Below are positions 1-6,759 of a DNA stretch of 19,777 bases, piece after piece. The first letter of the stretch is position 1. Each line of letters begins with the position of its first letter. Under the pieces are notes generated by a model that searched no databases, was not told the DNA's origin, and saw only the letters and a program-made list of their open reading frames with translations. This stretch comes from Deltaproteobacteria bacterium (GTDB taxonomy: Bacteria; Desulfobacterota; Desulfobulbia; Desulfobulbales; Desulfobulbaceae), in NCBI GenBank assembly GCA_013151365.1, contig JAADIK010000106.1, forward strand, positions 1 to 19,777, read 5' to 3'. A program made the position numbers and the translations under genes.

Positions 1-1370
1 GGGCGGTCATGAATCGGATTCAAGGCTATGAAAGCGAGAATCGACAGGTCCTGCACACGGCCTGCCGCGACATATTCTCCTCGACCCCGCTGAGTCCGGA
101 GGCGACGTGCCAGGCCAAGGAGCAGTTGGCCGGTCTGCGTCGTTTTCTCGAAGACCTGGAGCAGGGCAGGATTGTCAATCACCGCGGCGAGTCGTTTACC
201 ACCATGGTTCAGGTCGGGATCGGCGGTTCGGATCTCGGTCCCCGGGCGCTCTACCTCGCCTTGAAACGCTATCGGTTGCCGGGCCGCTCCGCCCGTTTCC
301 TCTCCAATGTCGACCCGGATGACGCGGTTGCTGTTTTGGCGGACCTTGACCTGTCCCGCACCCTGATCAACGTCGTGTCGAAGAGCGGCTCAACCCTTGA
401 AACCTTGACCAATGAACGTTTGGTGCGTTCCGCCCTTGAACGGGCCGGTCTCGACCCCGCCCGTCACCTGGTATCGGTCACCGGCGCCGGGAGCCCCATG
501 GACGATCCCCGGCGCTACCTCGCCTCTTTTCACATGTTCGATTATATCGGCGGCCGCTACAGCGCCACCTCCATGGTCGGCGGCGTCACCCTGGGCTTTG
601 CCCTGGGCCATGACGGCTTTGTCGAGATCCTGCGCGGCGCTCATGCCATGGATACGGCCGCGGAGGAGCGGGATATCCGTGGTAATGTCCCCCTGCTCCT
701 GGCCCTGATCGGCATCTGGAATCATAACTTTCTCGGTCATGTGACCCTGGCCGTTCTCCCCTACAGCCAGGCGTTACTGCGGTTTCCCGCCCACCTGCAG
801 CAATGCGACATGGAGAGTAACGGCAAGTCCGTGACTCGCGGCGGCCGGCCGGTCAGCTACCTGACCGGCCCGGTCGTCTGGGGCGAACCGGGGACCAACG
901 GCCAGCATGCCTTTTATCAACTGCTGCACCAGGGGGCCACGGTGGTGCCGGTGGAGTTTATCGGTTTCCGTCAGAGTCAGTACGGCGAGGACCTGGTGGT
1001 CGGCGGCACTACCTCCCAGGAGAAACTGGTCGCCAATATGCTGGCCCAGTCCCTGGGTCTGGCCCGGGGGCGGAACCATGAAAATCCCAACCAGCGCTTT
1101 GCCGGCAACCGGCCGAATTCGATCTTGATCGCCGACCGCTTGACGCCTTACTCCATGGGCTCCCTGCTGGCCCTGTATGAAAATAAGATTGCCTTCCAGG
1201 GATTTGCCTGGAATATTAATTCGTTCGACCAGGAAGGCGTCCAGCTCGGCAAGGTTCTGGCCGGCCGGCTGCTGGAGCAGCTGGCGGCCGAGAAAGAGGG
1301 GAAAGCGGGTCCGCTGGCCGGGGACTCGGCGGAATTGAACCTGCTCCGGGCCGCGGGCGCTATCGGCTAA
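1..1370 (+). CDS. pgi: Glucose-6-phosphate isomerase, 5' end cut by window edge
   Basis: Cytoplasmic enzyme interconverting glucose 6-phosphate and fructose 6-phosphate in glycolysis and gluconeogenesis. The frame stays open to the first bases of the window. The first in-window ATG (position 9) sits where the family's conserved block ending in ENRxVLHTA lies, normally about 80-100 residues into the protein. So the true start is upstream and the 453 residues seen are a C-terminal portion (family length about 530-550). Visible motifs: GIGGSDLGP near the sugar-phosphate site, the first PGI signature DYIGGRYSATSMV (about 538-582), the active-site stretch GEPGTNGQHAFYQLLHQG, and the second signature NSFDQEGVQLGK (about 1218-1254), where the usual VE is VQ. 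The stop TAA is at 1368-1370. Identity is secure; only the start is unseen. Confidence 0.95.
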   Translation, partial: AVMNRIQGYESENRQVLHTACRDIFSSTPLSPEATCQAKEQLAGLRRFLEDLEQGRIVNHRGESFTTMVQVGIGGSDLGPRALYLALKRYRLPGRSARFLSNVDPDDAVAVLADLDLSRTLINVVSKSGSTLETLTNERLVRSALERAGLDPARHLVSVTGAGSPMDDPRRYLASFHMFDYIGGRYSATSMVGGVTLGFALGHDGFVEILRGAHAMDTAAEERDIRGNVPLLLALIGIWNHNFLGHVTLAVLPYSQALLRFPAHLQQCDMESNGKSVTRGGRPVSYLTGPVVWGEPGTNGQHAFYQLLHQGATVVPVEFIGFRQSQYGEDLVVGGTTSQEKLVANMLAQSLGLARGRNHENPNQRFAGNRPNSILIADRLTPYSMGSLLALYENKIAFQGFAWNINSFDQEGVQLGKVLAGRLLEQLAAEKEGKAGPLAGDSAELNLLRAAGAIG

Positions 1371-1391
1371 GGTCTTGGGTCTTGGGTCTTG
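1371..1391. repeat. Three tandem copies of a 7-bp unit after pgi
   Basis: GGTCTTG occurs three times head to tail directly after the pgi stop codon (1371-1377, 1378-1384, 1385-1391), all exact. No function is evident; it may be simple replication slippage. No T-tract terminator was found for pgi nearby. Confidence 0.75.
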
Positions 1392-1442
1392 CTCAAAAAA
1401 ACCATCTTTTCTCGTGCGTGGCAGCGTCCGGCCGGGACAGGG

Positions 1443-1494
1443 CCGGGCGCGATGGACATGGAGGCACCGCTATCCGTGGCGTCCCTCCGCCCGG
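1443..1494. other. Long imperfect palindrome in pgi-dsrA spacer
   Basis: CCGGGCG (1443-1449) is the exact reverse complement of CGCCCGG (1488-1494). Inside, GGAGG (1460-1464) can pair with CCTCC (1484-1488), or GGAC (1454-1457) with GTCC (1481-1484). The result is a GC-rich nested stem-loop in the 329-base gene-free stretch 1371-1699. No T-run follows, so it is not a standard intrinsic terminator. It could protect the pgi 3' end or block readthrough with Rho. Apart from this palindrome, the tandem 7-mer at 1371 and the promoter at 1549, I see nothing else in this stretch. Confidence 0.4.
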
Positions 1495-1548
1495 TCTCTG
1501 CCGCAGGAAGAGGAAATTATGAAATATCCGGGGTTTTTCGATTTTTTG

Positions 1549-1577
1549 TTGACAAAGATCTTGATGAAGTATAAATA
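1549..1577 (+). promoter_or_regulatory. Candidate sigma70 promoter for dsrABD
   Basis: A consensus -35 box TTGACA lies at 1549-1554. Two overlapping -10 candidates follow: TATAAA at 1570-1575 (15-bp spacer) and TAAATA at 1572-1577 (17-bp spacer). The surroundings turn AT-rich compared with the GC-rich genes. Transcription would start near 1582-1585, giving a leader of about 115 bases before the dsrA start at 1700. This is read from sequence only. Confidence 0.5.
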
Positions 1578-1699
1578 CAGTAAAATGAATGATGATTCAA
1601 TAGGCGGGACGAGTTCTACCTGTGTAACCAGGCGGAAACGTGTCCCTGTTGATATTTATCAGAGGCCTAAGAAAAACTGCATTGAAAGGAGGAATACTG

Positions 1700-2980
1700 A
1701 TGTCAAAGCATGATACCCCTATGCTGGACGAACTGGAGAAGGGCCCATGGCCGAGTTTCGTCACTGATCTGAAGCGACAGGCCGAGACGAAGCCGGAGTG
1801 CTGGGATATTCTTGGACAACTGGAACTCTCGTACGAGGATAAAATTACCCACTGGAAACACGGCGGTATTGTTGGTATTTTCGGCTACGGTGGTGGTGTT
1901 GTCGGTCGTTATTCAGACGTTCCTGACCGTTTCCCCGGCGTTGAGCACTTCCATACGGTTCGGGTCAATCAGCCGTCATCCAAATACTACTCGACCAAGT
2001 TCCTGCGCGGTATCTGTGACTTGTGGGAGAAGTACGGCTCCGGCATGACCAACATGCACGGGTCTACCGGCGACATGGTTCTGCTGGGTACCCGCACCGA
2101 GAATCTTGAGCCCCTGTTCTGGGATCTGACCCATGATCTGAATCAGGATATCGGCGGCTCCGGTTCCAACCTGCGGACCCCTTCCTGCTGTCTGGGACAG
2201 TCCCGTTGCGAGTTTGCCTGCTATGATACCCAGGAGATCTGCCATACCCTGACCAATCATTATCAGGATGAGTTGCATCGGCCCGCTTTCCCCTATAAGT
2301 ACAAGTTTAAATTTTCCGGTTGCGCCAATGACTGTGTTGCCGCTATCGCCCGTTCCGACCTTGCCGTTATCGGAACCTGGAAAGACGATATCCGTATCGA
2401 TCAGGCTGCGGTCAAAGAATATATAGCCGGCAATTATCCCGCCAATGCCGGTGCTCATGCCGGTCGCGACTGGGGTGCCTTTGATATCCAGAAGGAAGTT
2501 ATTGATCTCTGCCCCACCGGCTGCATGTCGATGGAAGGCGATGAGCTGAAGGTTGATAACAGCGAGTGCACCCGCTGCATGCACTGTATCAATGTTATGC
2601 CGCGGGCTATGCGTCCGGGCAAAGAGCAGGGCGCGACCATCTGTATGGGTGCCAAGGCCCCGATCCTCGAGGGCGCTCAGTTCGCAACCATGATCATTCC
2701 TTTTGTCAAGGTCGAGAAGGAGAATGAGTACGAGGAAATCATCAATGTCATTGAGAGTGTCTGGGATTGGTGGATGGAACACGGCAAGAACCGCGAACGG
2801 GTCGGTGAGGCCATGCAGAGAATCGGCCTGGCCAACTTCCTGAGCATCATCGGGGTTGATCCGTTGCCGCAGCATATCAGGGAGCCACGTTCCAATGCTT
2901 ATATTTTCTGGCGGGATGAAGAAGTTCCGGGCGGCTTTGAGCGTGATATCGTCGAGTTCAGAAAACGCCACGCAGCTTAA
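1700..2980 (+). CDS. dsrA: Dissimilatory sulfite reductase subunit alpha
   Basis: Alpha subunit of the cytoplasmic DsrAB complex, which reduces sulfite in dissimilatory sulfate respiration using siroheme coupled to a [4Fe-4S] cluster, with DsrC as co-substrate. The chosen ATG follows AAAGGAGG at 1685-1692 with 7 bases between, giving 426 aa, normal for DsrA. Siroheme/[4Fe-4S] ligands are seen as CLGQSRC (C164, C170) and CANDC (C208, C212). A ferredoxin-like insertion follows, with C271 and the C-x2-C-x2-C run at C290, C293 and C296. An upstream in-frame start near 1640 lacks a ribosome site. dsrB follows 46 bp later. Confidence 0.98.
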   Translation: MSKHDTPMLDELEKGPWPSFVTDLKRQAETKPECWDILGQLELSYEDKITHWKHGGIVGIFGYGGGVVGRYSDVPDRFPGVEHFHTVRVNQPSSKYYSTKFLRGICDLWEKYGSGMTNMHGSTGDMVLLGTRTENLEPLFWDLTHDLNQDIGGSGSNLRTPSCCLGQSRCEFACYDTQEICHTLTNHYQDELHRPAFPYKYKFKFSGCANDCVAAIARSDLAVIGTWKDDIRIDQAAVKEYIAGNYPANAGAHAGRDWGAFDIQKEVIDLCPTGCMSMEGDELKVDNSECTRCMHCINVMPRAMRPGKEQGATICMGAKAPILEGAQFATMIIPFVKVEKENEYEEIINVIESVWDWWMEHGKNRERVGEAMQRIGLANFLSIIGVDPLPQHIREPRSNAYIFWRDEEVPGGFERDIVEFRKRHAA

Positions 2981-3026
2981 TTGTCATTAACCGAATTTAC
3001 TGTAATTATTATAAGGAGAATATATC

Positions 3027-4166
3027 ATGGGTTATGATCCGAATAATCCGATGGAAGGTCGGATTACCGATATTGGGCCGCGTTATTATGATGAGTTTCT
3101 GCCGCCTGTCATCAAGGCCAACAAGGGCAAGTGGCTGTATCACGAGATTCCCGCTCCGGGCATTTTGATTCACACCTCCGAGACCGGCGACAAGTGCTAC
3201 ACGGTTCGGGTTGGTGCCGCCCGGCTTATGTCCATCGAGCATATCCGCGAAATGTGTGATATCGCCGATGCCCACTGCGAAGGCTATCTGCGCTTCACCA
3301 CCCGGAACAATGTGGAGTTTATGACCGATTCAGAGGACAGCATGAAGTCCCTGATCGAGGACCTCAAGAGCCGCGGCAACAAGTTCCCCATCGGCGGTAC
3401 CGGTGCCTGTATCACGAATATTGTGCATACCCAGGGCTGGGTCCACTGTCATACCCCGGCCACGGATGCCTCCGGTCCGGTCAAGTGTGTTATGGACGAG
3501 CTGTTCGACTACTTCGGTTCCATGAAACTGCCTGCTCAGCTGCGCGTCGCTCTGGCCTGCTGCCTGAATATGTGCGGTGCCGTGCATGCCTCCGATATTG
3601 CCATCCTCGGCATTCACCGGAAGCCGCCGATGATCGACCACGGACATATCACCGGCGTCTGCGAGCTGCCGCTGGCCATTGCCGCCTGTCCTCTGGGCGC
3701 AGTTAAGCCTGCCAAGGTAGAAGTGGACGGCAAGGAGATCAAGTCTGTCAAGGTAAACGCCGAGCGCTGTATGTTCTGCGGTAACTGCTACACCATGTGT
3801 CCGGCCATGCCTTTGGCTGATCCGGAAGGTGACGGTATTGCCATCCTGGTCGGCGGCAAGATTTCCAACCGGATATCGGCTCCCAAGTTTTCCAAGCTGG
3901 TTATTCCCTTTCTGCCGAATAATCCGCCTCGCTGGCCCGAGGTTGTGGATGCGATTGTTAATATCGTCAAGGTCTATGCCGAGAACGCCAACAAGTATGA
4001 GCGTCTTGGCGAATGGGCCGAGCGGATCGGCTGGGAGAAGTTTTTCGAGAAATGCAATATTCCGTTTACCGAGAAGTCCATCGACGATTACCGGATGGCC
4101 TACGAAACGTGGCATACAACCACGCAGTTCAAGTACACAAGTGCTACCGCTAGCTATACCGACTAA
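3027..4166 (+). CDS. dsrB: Dissimilatory sulfite reductase subunit beta
   Basis: Beta subunit of DsrAB (379 aa, usual length), binding the second siroheme of each alpha-beta pair and a ferredoxin-type [4Fe-4S] cluster. The start is set by AAGGAG at 3013-3018, with 8 bases to the ATG. Seen: ACCLNMCG (C178, C179, C183) for the siroheme-linked cluster, and the ferredoxin insertion RCMFCGNCYTMCP (C248, C251, C254, C258). The C-terminal helices resemble those of DsrA, as expected for paralogous subunits. It is co-transcribed with dsrA. Presence of dsrD downstream argues for the reductive (sulfate/sulfite-reducing) rather than the oxidative Dsr type. Confidence 0.98.
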   Translation: MGYDPNNPMEGRITDIGPRYYDEFLPPVIKANKGKWLYHEIPAPGILIHTSETGDKCYTVRVGAARLMSIEHIREMCDIADAHCEGYLRFTTRNNVEFMTDSEDSMKSLIEDLKSRGNKFPIGGTGACITNIVHTQGWVHCHTPATDASGPVKCVMDELFDYFGSMKLPAQLRVALACCLNMCGAVHASDIAILGIHRKPPMIDHGHITGVCELPLAIAACPLGAVKPAKVEVDGKEIKSVKVNAERCMFCGNCYTMCPAMPLADPEGDGIAILVGGKISNRISAPKFSKLVIPFLPNNPPRWPEVVDAIVNIVKVYAENANKYERLGEWAERIGWEKFFEKCNIPFTEKSIDDYRMAYETWHTTTQFKYTSATASYTD

Positions 4167-4180
4167 CCACGGTGTACTGT

Positions 4181-4211
4181 ACAGCCTGGCTCTGTAGTTG
4201 AGCCAGGCTGT
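4181..4211 (+). promoter_or_regulatory. Perfect stem-loop between dsrB and dsrD
   Basis: ACAGCCTGGCTC (4181-4192) and GAGCCAGGCTGT (4200-4211) form a perfect 12-bp stem with the 7-base loop TGTAGTT. Only a broken T-rich stretch (TCTTTG) follows, so termination would be partial at best. Position between dsrB and dsrD suggests an attenuator or an mRNA-stabilising 3' end that sets the DsrAB:DsrD ratio. The structure is seen; the role is inferred. Confidence 0.75.
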
Positions 4212-4249
4212 TCTTTGACTCACCTCTATATTATTTCATGGAGACCATT

Positions 4250-4498
4250 ATGGCTCTGAGTAAAGAAGAATTGAAGGCTGTAATCATTGAAAAGGCAAAA
4301 AAGGCCCCTAAACCTCAGCTGTACCTCAAGGATTTCTACAAATGTGATCCTGATTCCAAGCCTCGTATCATTAAGAATATTGCCAACGAGCTGGTAAGAG
4401 AGGGAGAGTTGATGTACTGGTCTTCAGGGTCGACGACAATGTATGCGCGCCCGGACCGGATTAAGGACGAAGAAGGAGCACAGGGAGTTAATGACTGA
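4250..4498 (+). CDS. dsrD: DsrD, activator of dissimilatory sulfite reductase
   Basis: Small winged-helix protein found beside dsrAB in sulfate reducers; work on the family describes it as an allosteric activator of DsrAB. The start chosen is ATG 4250, because GGAGA at 4240-4244 lies 5 bases upstream. The in-frame ATG at 4238 overlaps that ribosome site and is less likely. Product is 82 aa (about 78 in Desulfovibrio). Seen: a Lys-rich N-terminal helix (ALSKEELKAVIIEKAKK), then YLKDFYKCDPDSKPRIIKN and the wing region ELMYWSSGSTTMY, all typical of DsrD. It is the last dsr gene here; no dsrN or dsrC follows. Confidence 0.95.
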   Translation: MALSKEELKAVIIEKAKKAPKPQLYLKDFYKCDPDSKPRIIKNIANELVREGELMYWSSGSTTMYARPDRIKDEEGAQGVND

Positions 4499-4524
4499 GC
4501 TTTTTCAGTCTTCTTTCGTTCTTC

Positions 4525-4557
4525 AAGCAGAGGCCTGCCAGCCTCTGCTTTTTTTTT
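4525..4557 (+). terminator. Rho-independent terminator after dsrD
   Basis: AAGCAGAGGC (4525-4534), loop CTGCCA, GCCTCTGCTT (4541-4550), running into an uninterrupted T tract ending at 4557. A perfect 10-bp stem plus T-run is a textbook intrinsic terminator, placed 27 bases after the dsrD stop. It closes the dsrABD transcript. Confidence 0.95.
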
Positions 4558-4733
4558 GTTTCACTTGGCATGACTTTTCCCGTATCCTGTCAAGCGCCAA
4601 AGGACGAGCAAGATGCGTTATTTGTTACTTGACATGACACCACCGGTCATGGAAGAAGCGGCCTGAAGGCGGCTGGCTGCCGGTTGTTCACCTTCAATTT
4701 CGGTGTCCGGCCGATCTCCGAGGACGGTCTATC

Positions 4734-5504
4734 TTGTCGATGCAGGCAAAACCAGCGGTTGTCAGGTATCCGGAGGCGGATTCGACCAATTCCCTGGCCC
4801 TTGAGCTGGGGCGTCAGGGTGCACCTCATGGCACTGTGGTCGTGGCCGCCCGGCAGACGGGCGGCCGCGGCCGGGCCGGTAGGGGTTTTGTCTCGCCGCC
4901 CGGCGGTCTTTACATGTCCGTTATCCTGAGGCCGGACCTGGCGCTTGGTTATCTGCGCCTGGTGACGCTGGCCGCCGGGGTCGCCTGCAGCGTGGTCCTG
5001 GAAAAACACGGGATCTCGCCTCTTCTCAAGTGGCCCAATGATCTCTATTGCGGCCGGAAAAAGCTTGGCGGCATTCTGACGGAAACGGCTCCCTGGTCGG
5101 CCGCGCAGGCCGGCGTTCCTTTCGTGGTGGTCGGCATCGGCCTGAACGTTAATTCGCTGCCGGCGGATTTTCCGCCGCCCCTGCCGGACCTGGTGACGTC
5201 GTTGTCCGAGATTACTCACCGTCGCCATGATCTTGATCTGCTGCGGCGCGAAATTGTCCGGCAGCTGGATTACCTGGTTTCCGGCCTGGAACACAATACG
5301 GAAGCGCTCTTTTCTCTATGGCGGCAGCGCGATTTTCTGCTGGGCAGGAATATATCCTGGCAGGATGAGAATGGTCTTGTGGTGCATGGCACCGGGGCCG
5401 GCCTGCTGCCGGACGGCAGCTACCGTCTGCGAACACCTGAGGGCCTCATCCACCCGATACTGGCGGGAGTGCTCAAGGTGCACCCGGGGCGGCTTACAGG
5501 TTAG
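4734..5504 (+). CDS. birA: Biotin-[acetyl-CoA-carboxylase] ligase, monofunctional
   Basis: Cytoplasmic enzyme that makes biotinyl-5'-AMP and transfers biotin to the lysine of biotin carboxyl carrier proteins. Catalytic signature GRGRAGRGFVSPPGGLYMS begins at about residue 44. KWPNDL (99-104) and VVVGIGLNVN (about 131-140) follow, then the small C-terminal SH3-like domain. Length 256 aa with no N-terminal helix-turn-helix, so it is a ligase only, not the E. coli-type repressor. Start: TTG 4734 has GAGGA about 9 bases upstream; ATG 4740 (two codons in) is the alternative. The last codons and stop (TAG 5502-5504) lie within repeat copy R1, which also occurs inverted after the next gene. Confidence 0.93.
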   Translation: MSMQAKPAVVRYPEADSTNSLALELGRQGAPHGTVVVAARQTGGRGRAGRGFVSPPGGLYMSVILRPDLALGYLRLVTLAAGVACSVVLEKHGISPLLKWPNDLYCGRKKLGGILTETAPWSAAQAGVPFVVVGIGLNVNSLPADFPPPLPDLVTSLSEITHRRHDLDLLRREIVRQLDYLVSGLEHNTEALFSLWRQRDFLLGRNISWQDENGLVVHGTGAGLLPDGSYRLRTPEGLIHPILAGVLKVHPGRLTG

Positions 5505-5547
5505 ATGCAAGTAATAACGCAGAGTGCCACACCCTGTGACCAGTTAC
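5478..5547 (+). repeat. Repeat copy R1, left arm of inverted pair
   Basis: By hand alignment, 5508-5547 matches the reverse complement of 6567-6606 at 34 of 40 positions without gaps, including an unbroken CCACACCCTGTGA. The next 17 bases outward (5491-5507, beginning GGCTTAC) match the reverse complement of 6607-6623 at 14 of 17. Weaker similarity (GTG-CACC) reaches about 5478. The copy overlaps the last codons and stop of birA and ends 20 bases before the acryloyl-CoA reductase start. Confidence 0.7.
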
Positions 5548-5566
5548 ATCGTAACGACAAATTATT

Positions 5567-6574
5567 ATGACTACGACATTATTCCGAGCCCTGGTTGTCA
5601 GCGAGAAGGAACCAGGTTCCTATACCAGACAAATCTGCGAAAAATCTCTCGACGATCTGCCGGCAGGCGAGGTGTTGATCCGGGTCGATTATTCTTCCCT
5701 CAATTACAAGGACGCCCTGTCCGCTACCGGCAACCGGGGCGTAACCAGGAAATATCCGCATACCCCGGGTATTGACGCGGCCGGCGTTGTGGTTCGGAGT
5801 GCCGTCAAGGAGTTCCGGCCCGGCCATGAAGTCCTTGCCTGCGGTTATGATCTCGGCATGAATACCCCGGGCGGCTTTGGCCGTTATATCAGGGTGCCGG
5901 CGGCCTGGGTCATGCATAAACCGTCCGCCCTTACCTTGCACGCATGCATGCAGCTCGGTACCGCCGGTTTTACCGCGGCCCAGTCTGTTTTCGCCCTGCT
6001 CGGCAGCGGTATGAAAAGAGCTGACGGCCCGATCCTGGTCACCGGGGCAACCGGTGGCGTGGGCAGTATTGCCGTTGCCCTTTTGGCCCGGCTTGGTTTC
6101 GTGGTCACCGCCGTTACCGGCAAGGCCGGGGAGCATGATTTTCTCCGGCGGCTTGGGGCGGCGGCGGTCTTGAACCGGAAACAGGCGACCGGCGGCATGA
6201 CCCGCATGCTGCTTCGTGAACGGTGGGCGGGGGTCGTGGATACGGTGGGTGGCGATATCCTGGCCACGGCCATCAAGGCAACGAAATATGACGGCCGGGT
6301 CACCTGTTGCGGTAACGCCGCCTCGGGAGAGCTGCCGATCAGTGTGTATCCTTTTATCCTGCGCGGCGTGCAGCTGCTCGGCATTGACTCCGCCCGCTGC
6401 CCCATGGCGCGGCGGAAAGAAATATGGCGGAAGCTGGGCGGCGAGTGGTATATTCCATTTCTCGAAGAGATGACCCGCACCATATCGCTGCCGGAGCTTG
6501 ATGCCGCAATTGACCGGATGTTGCGGGGCGGGATCAGGGGGAGGATCGTTGTCGACCTGCAGGAGGGTAACTGA
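5567..6574 (+). CDS. acuI: AcuI/YhdH-type NADPH-dependent acryloyl-CoA reductase
   Basis: Zinc-independent medium-chain dehydrogenase/reductase of the YhdH/AcuI group; characterised members reduce acryloyl-CoA to propionyl-CoA with NADPH. Length 335 aa, matching the family (about 325-335). Seen: SLNYKDALSATGN (44-56) and HTPGIDAAG, both typical of the group, the nucleotide-binding glycine run VTGATGGVGS (158-167), and LGIDSARCP (about 271-279), diagnostic of AcuI-like proteins. ATG 5567 has no clear Shine-Dalgarno site, unlike its neighbours. The gene is framed by an inverted repeat pair (R1 and R2), and R2 overlaps its stop codon. Family assignment is firm; the physiological substrate is inferred. 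Confidence 0.85.
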   Translation: MTTTLFRALVVSEKEPGSYTRQICEKSLDDLPAGEVLIRVDYSSLNYKDALSATGNRGVTRKYPHTPGIDAAGVVVRSAVKEFRPGHEVLACGYDLGMNTPGGFGRYIRVPAAWVMHKPSALTLHACMQLGTAGFTAAQSVFALLGSGMKRADGPILVTGATGGVGSIAVALLARLGFVVTAVTGKAGEHDFLRRLGAAAVLNRKQATGGMTRMLLRERWAGVVDTVGGDILATAIKATKYDGRVTCCGNAASGELPISVYPFILRGVQLLGIDSARCPMARRKEIWRKLGGEWYIPFLEEMTRTISLPELDAAIDRMLRGGIRGRIVVDLQEGN

Positions 6575-6638
6575 TCACAGGGTGTGGAACACCGCCCTAT
6601 TACTTGTATTTAACCCGTAAGCCGTCACAGGTGCCACA
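6567..6638 (-). repeat. Repeat copy R2, right arm of inverted pair
   Basis: Inverted partner of R1: the reverse complement of 6567-6623 matches 5491-5547 at 48 of 57 positions. It begins 5 bases before the stop codon of the acryloyl-CoA reductase gene and runs into the spacer before kdsD. Its far end is shared with the left strand of the 17-bp helix that closes the 6619-6745 element. Confidence 0.7.
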
Positions 6639-6745
6639 GATTTACGTAGTCGCTTCCGTTCGCAGGTAAGCGACCGCAGGGAGACTCCTAGTCCTTCTAT
6701 GCGGGCGGGAGCGACCGCGTGAAGATGGGGTGCCTGTGACGGCTT
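6619..6745 (+). other. 127-bp structured element before kdsD
   Basis: AAGCCGTCACAGG (6619-6631) is the exact reverse complement of CCTGTGACGGCTT (6733-6745). As RNA the helix extends inward to 17 pairs, with two G-U wobbles (to 6635 and 6729). Enclosed is a second perfect stem, GTCGCTT (6649-6655) with AAGCGAC (6668-6674), and a direct repeat of AGCGACCGC at 6669 and 6710. The outer helix ends 4 bases before the kdsD ribosome site AGGAGG (6750-6755). This could be a structured 5' leader or a palindromic repeat element. I do not recognise a known riboswitch class. Confidence 0.6.
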
Positions 6746-6759
6746 GCGCAGGAGGACGC

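Noticed and set aside
1519..1713. 64-residue ORF before dsrA with a good ribosome site
   Set aside because: The best dsr promoter (-35 at 1549) lies within it and it overlaps the dsrA start; no family resemblance. Kept only as a finding about the repeated 19-mer.
1976..2971. 331-codon minus-strand frame inside dsrA
   Set aside because: Shadow of dsrA; all DsrA cysteine motifs are on the plus strand.
4629..4657. TTGACA at 4629 as a birA promoter
   Set aside because: No acceptable -10 box at 15-19 bp (GAAGAA at the expected place). The overlapping CATGAC/GTCATG stem (4633-4651) is short and of unknown meaning.
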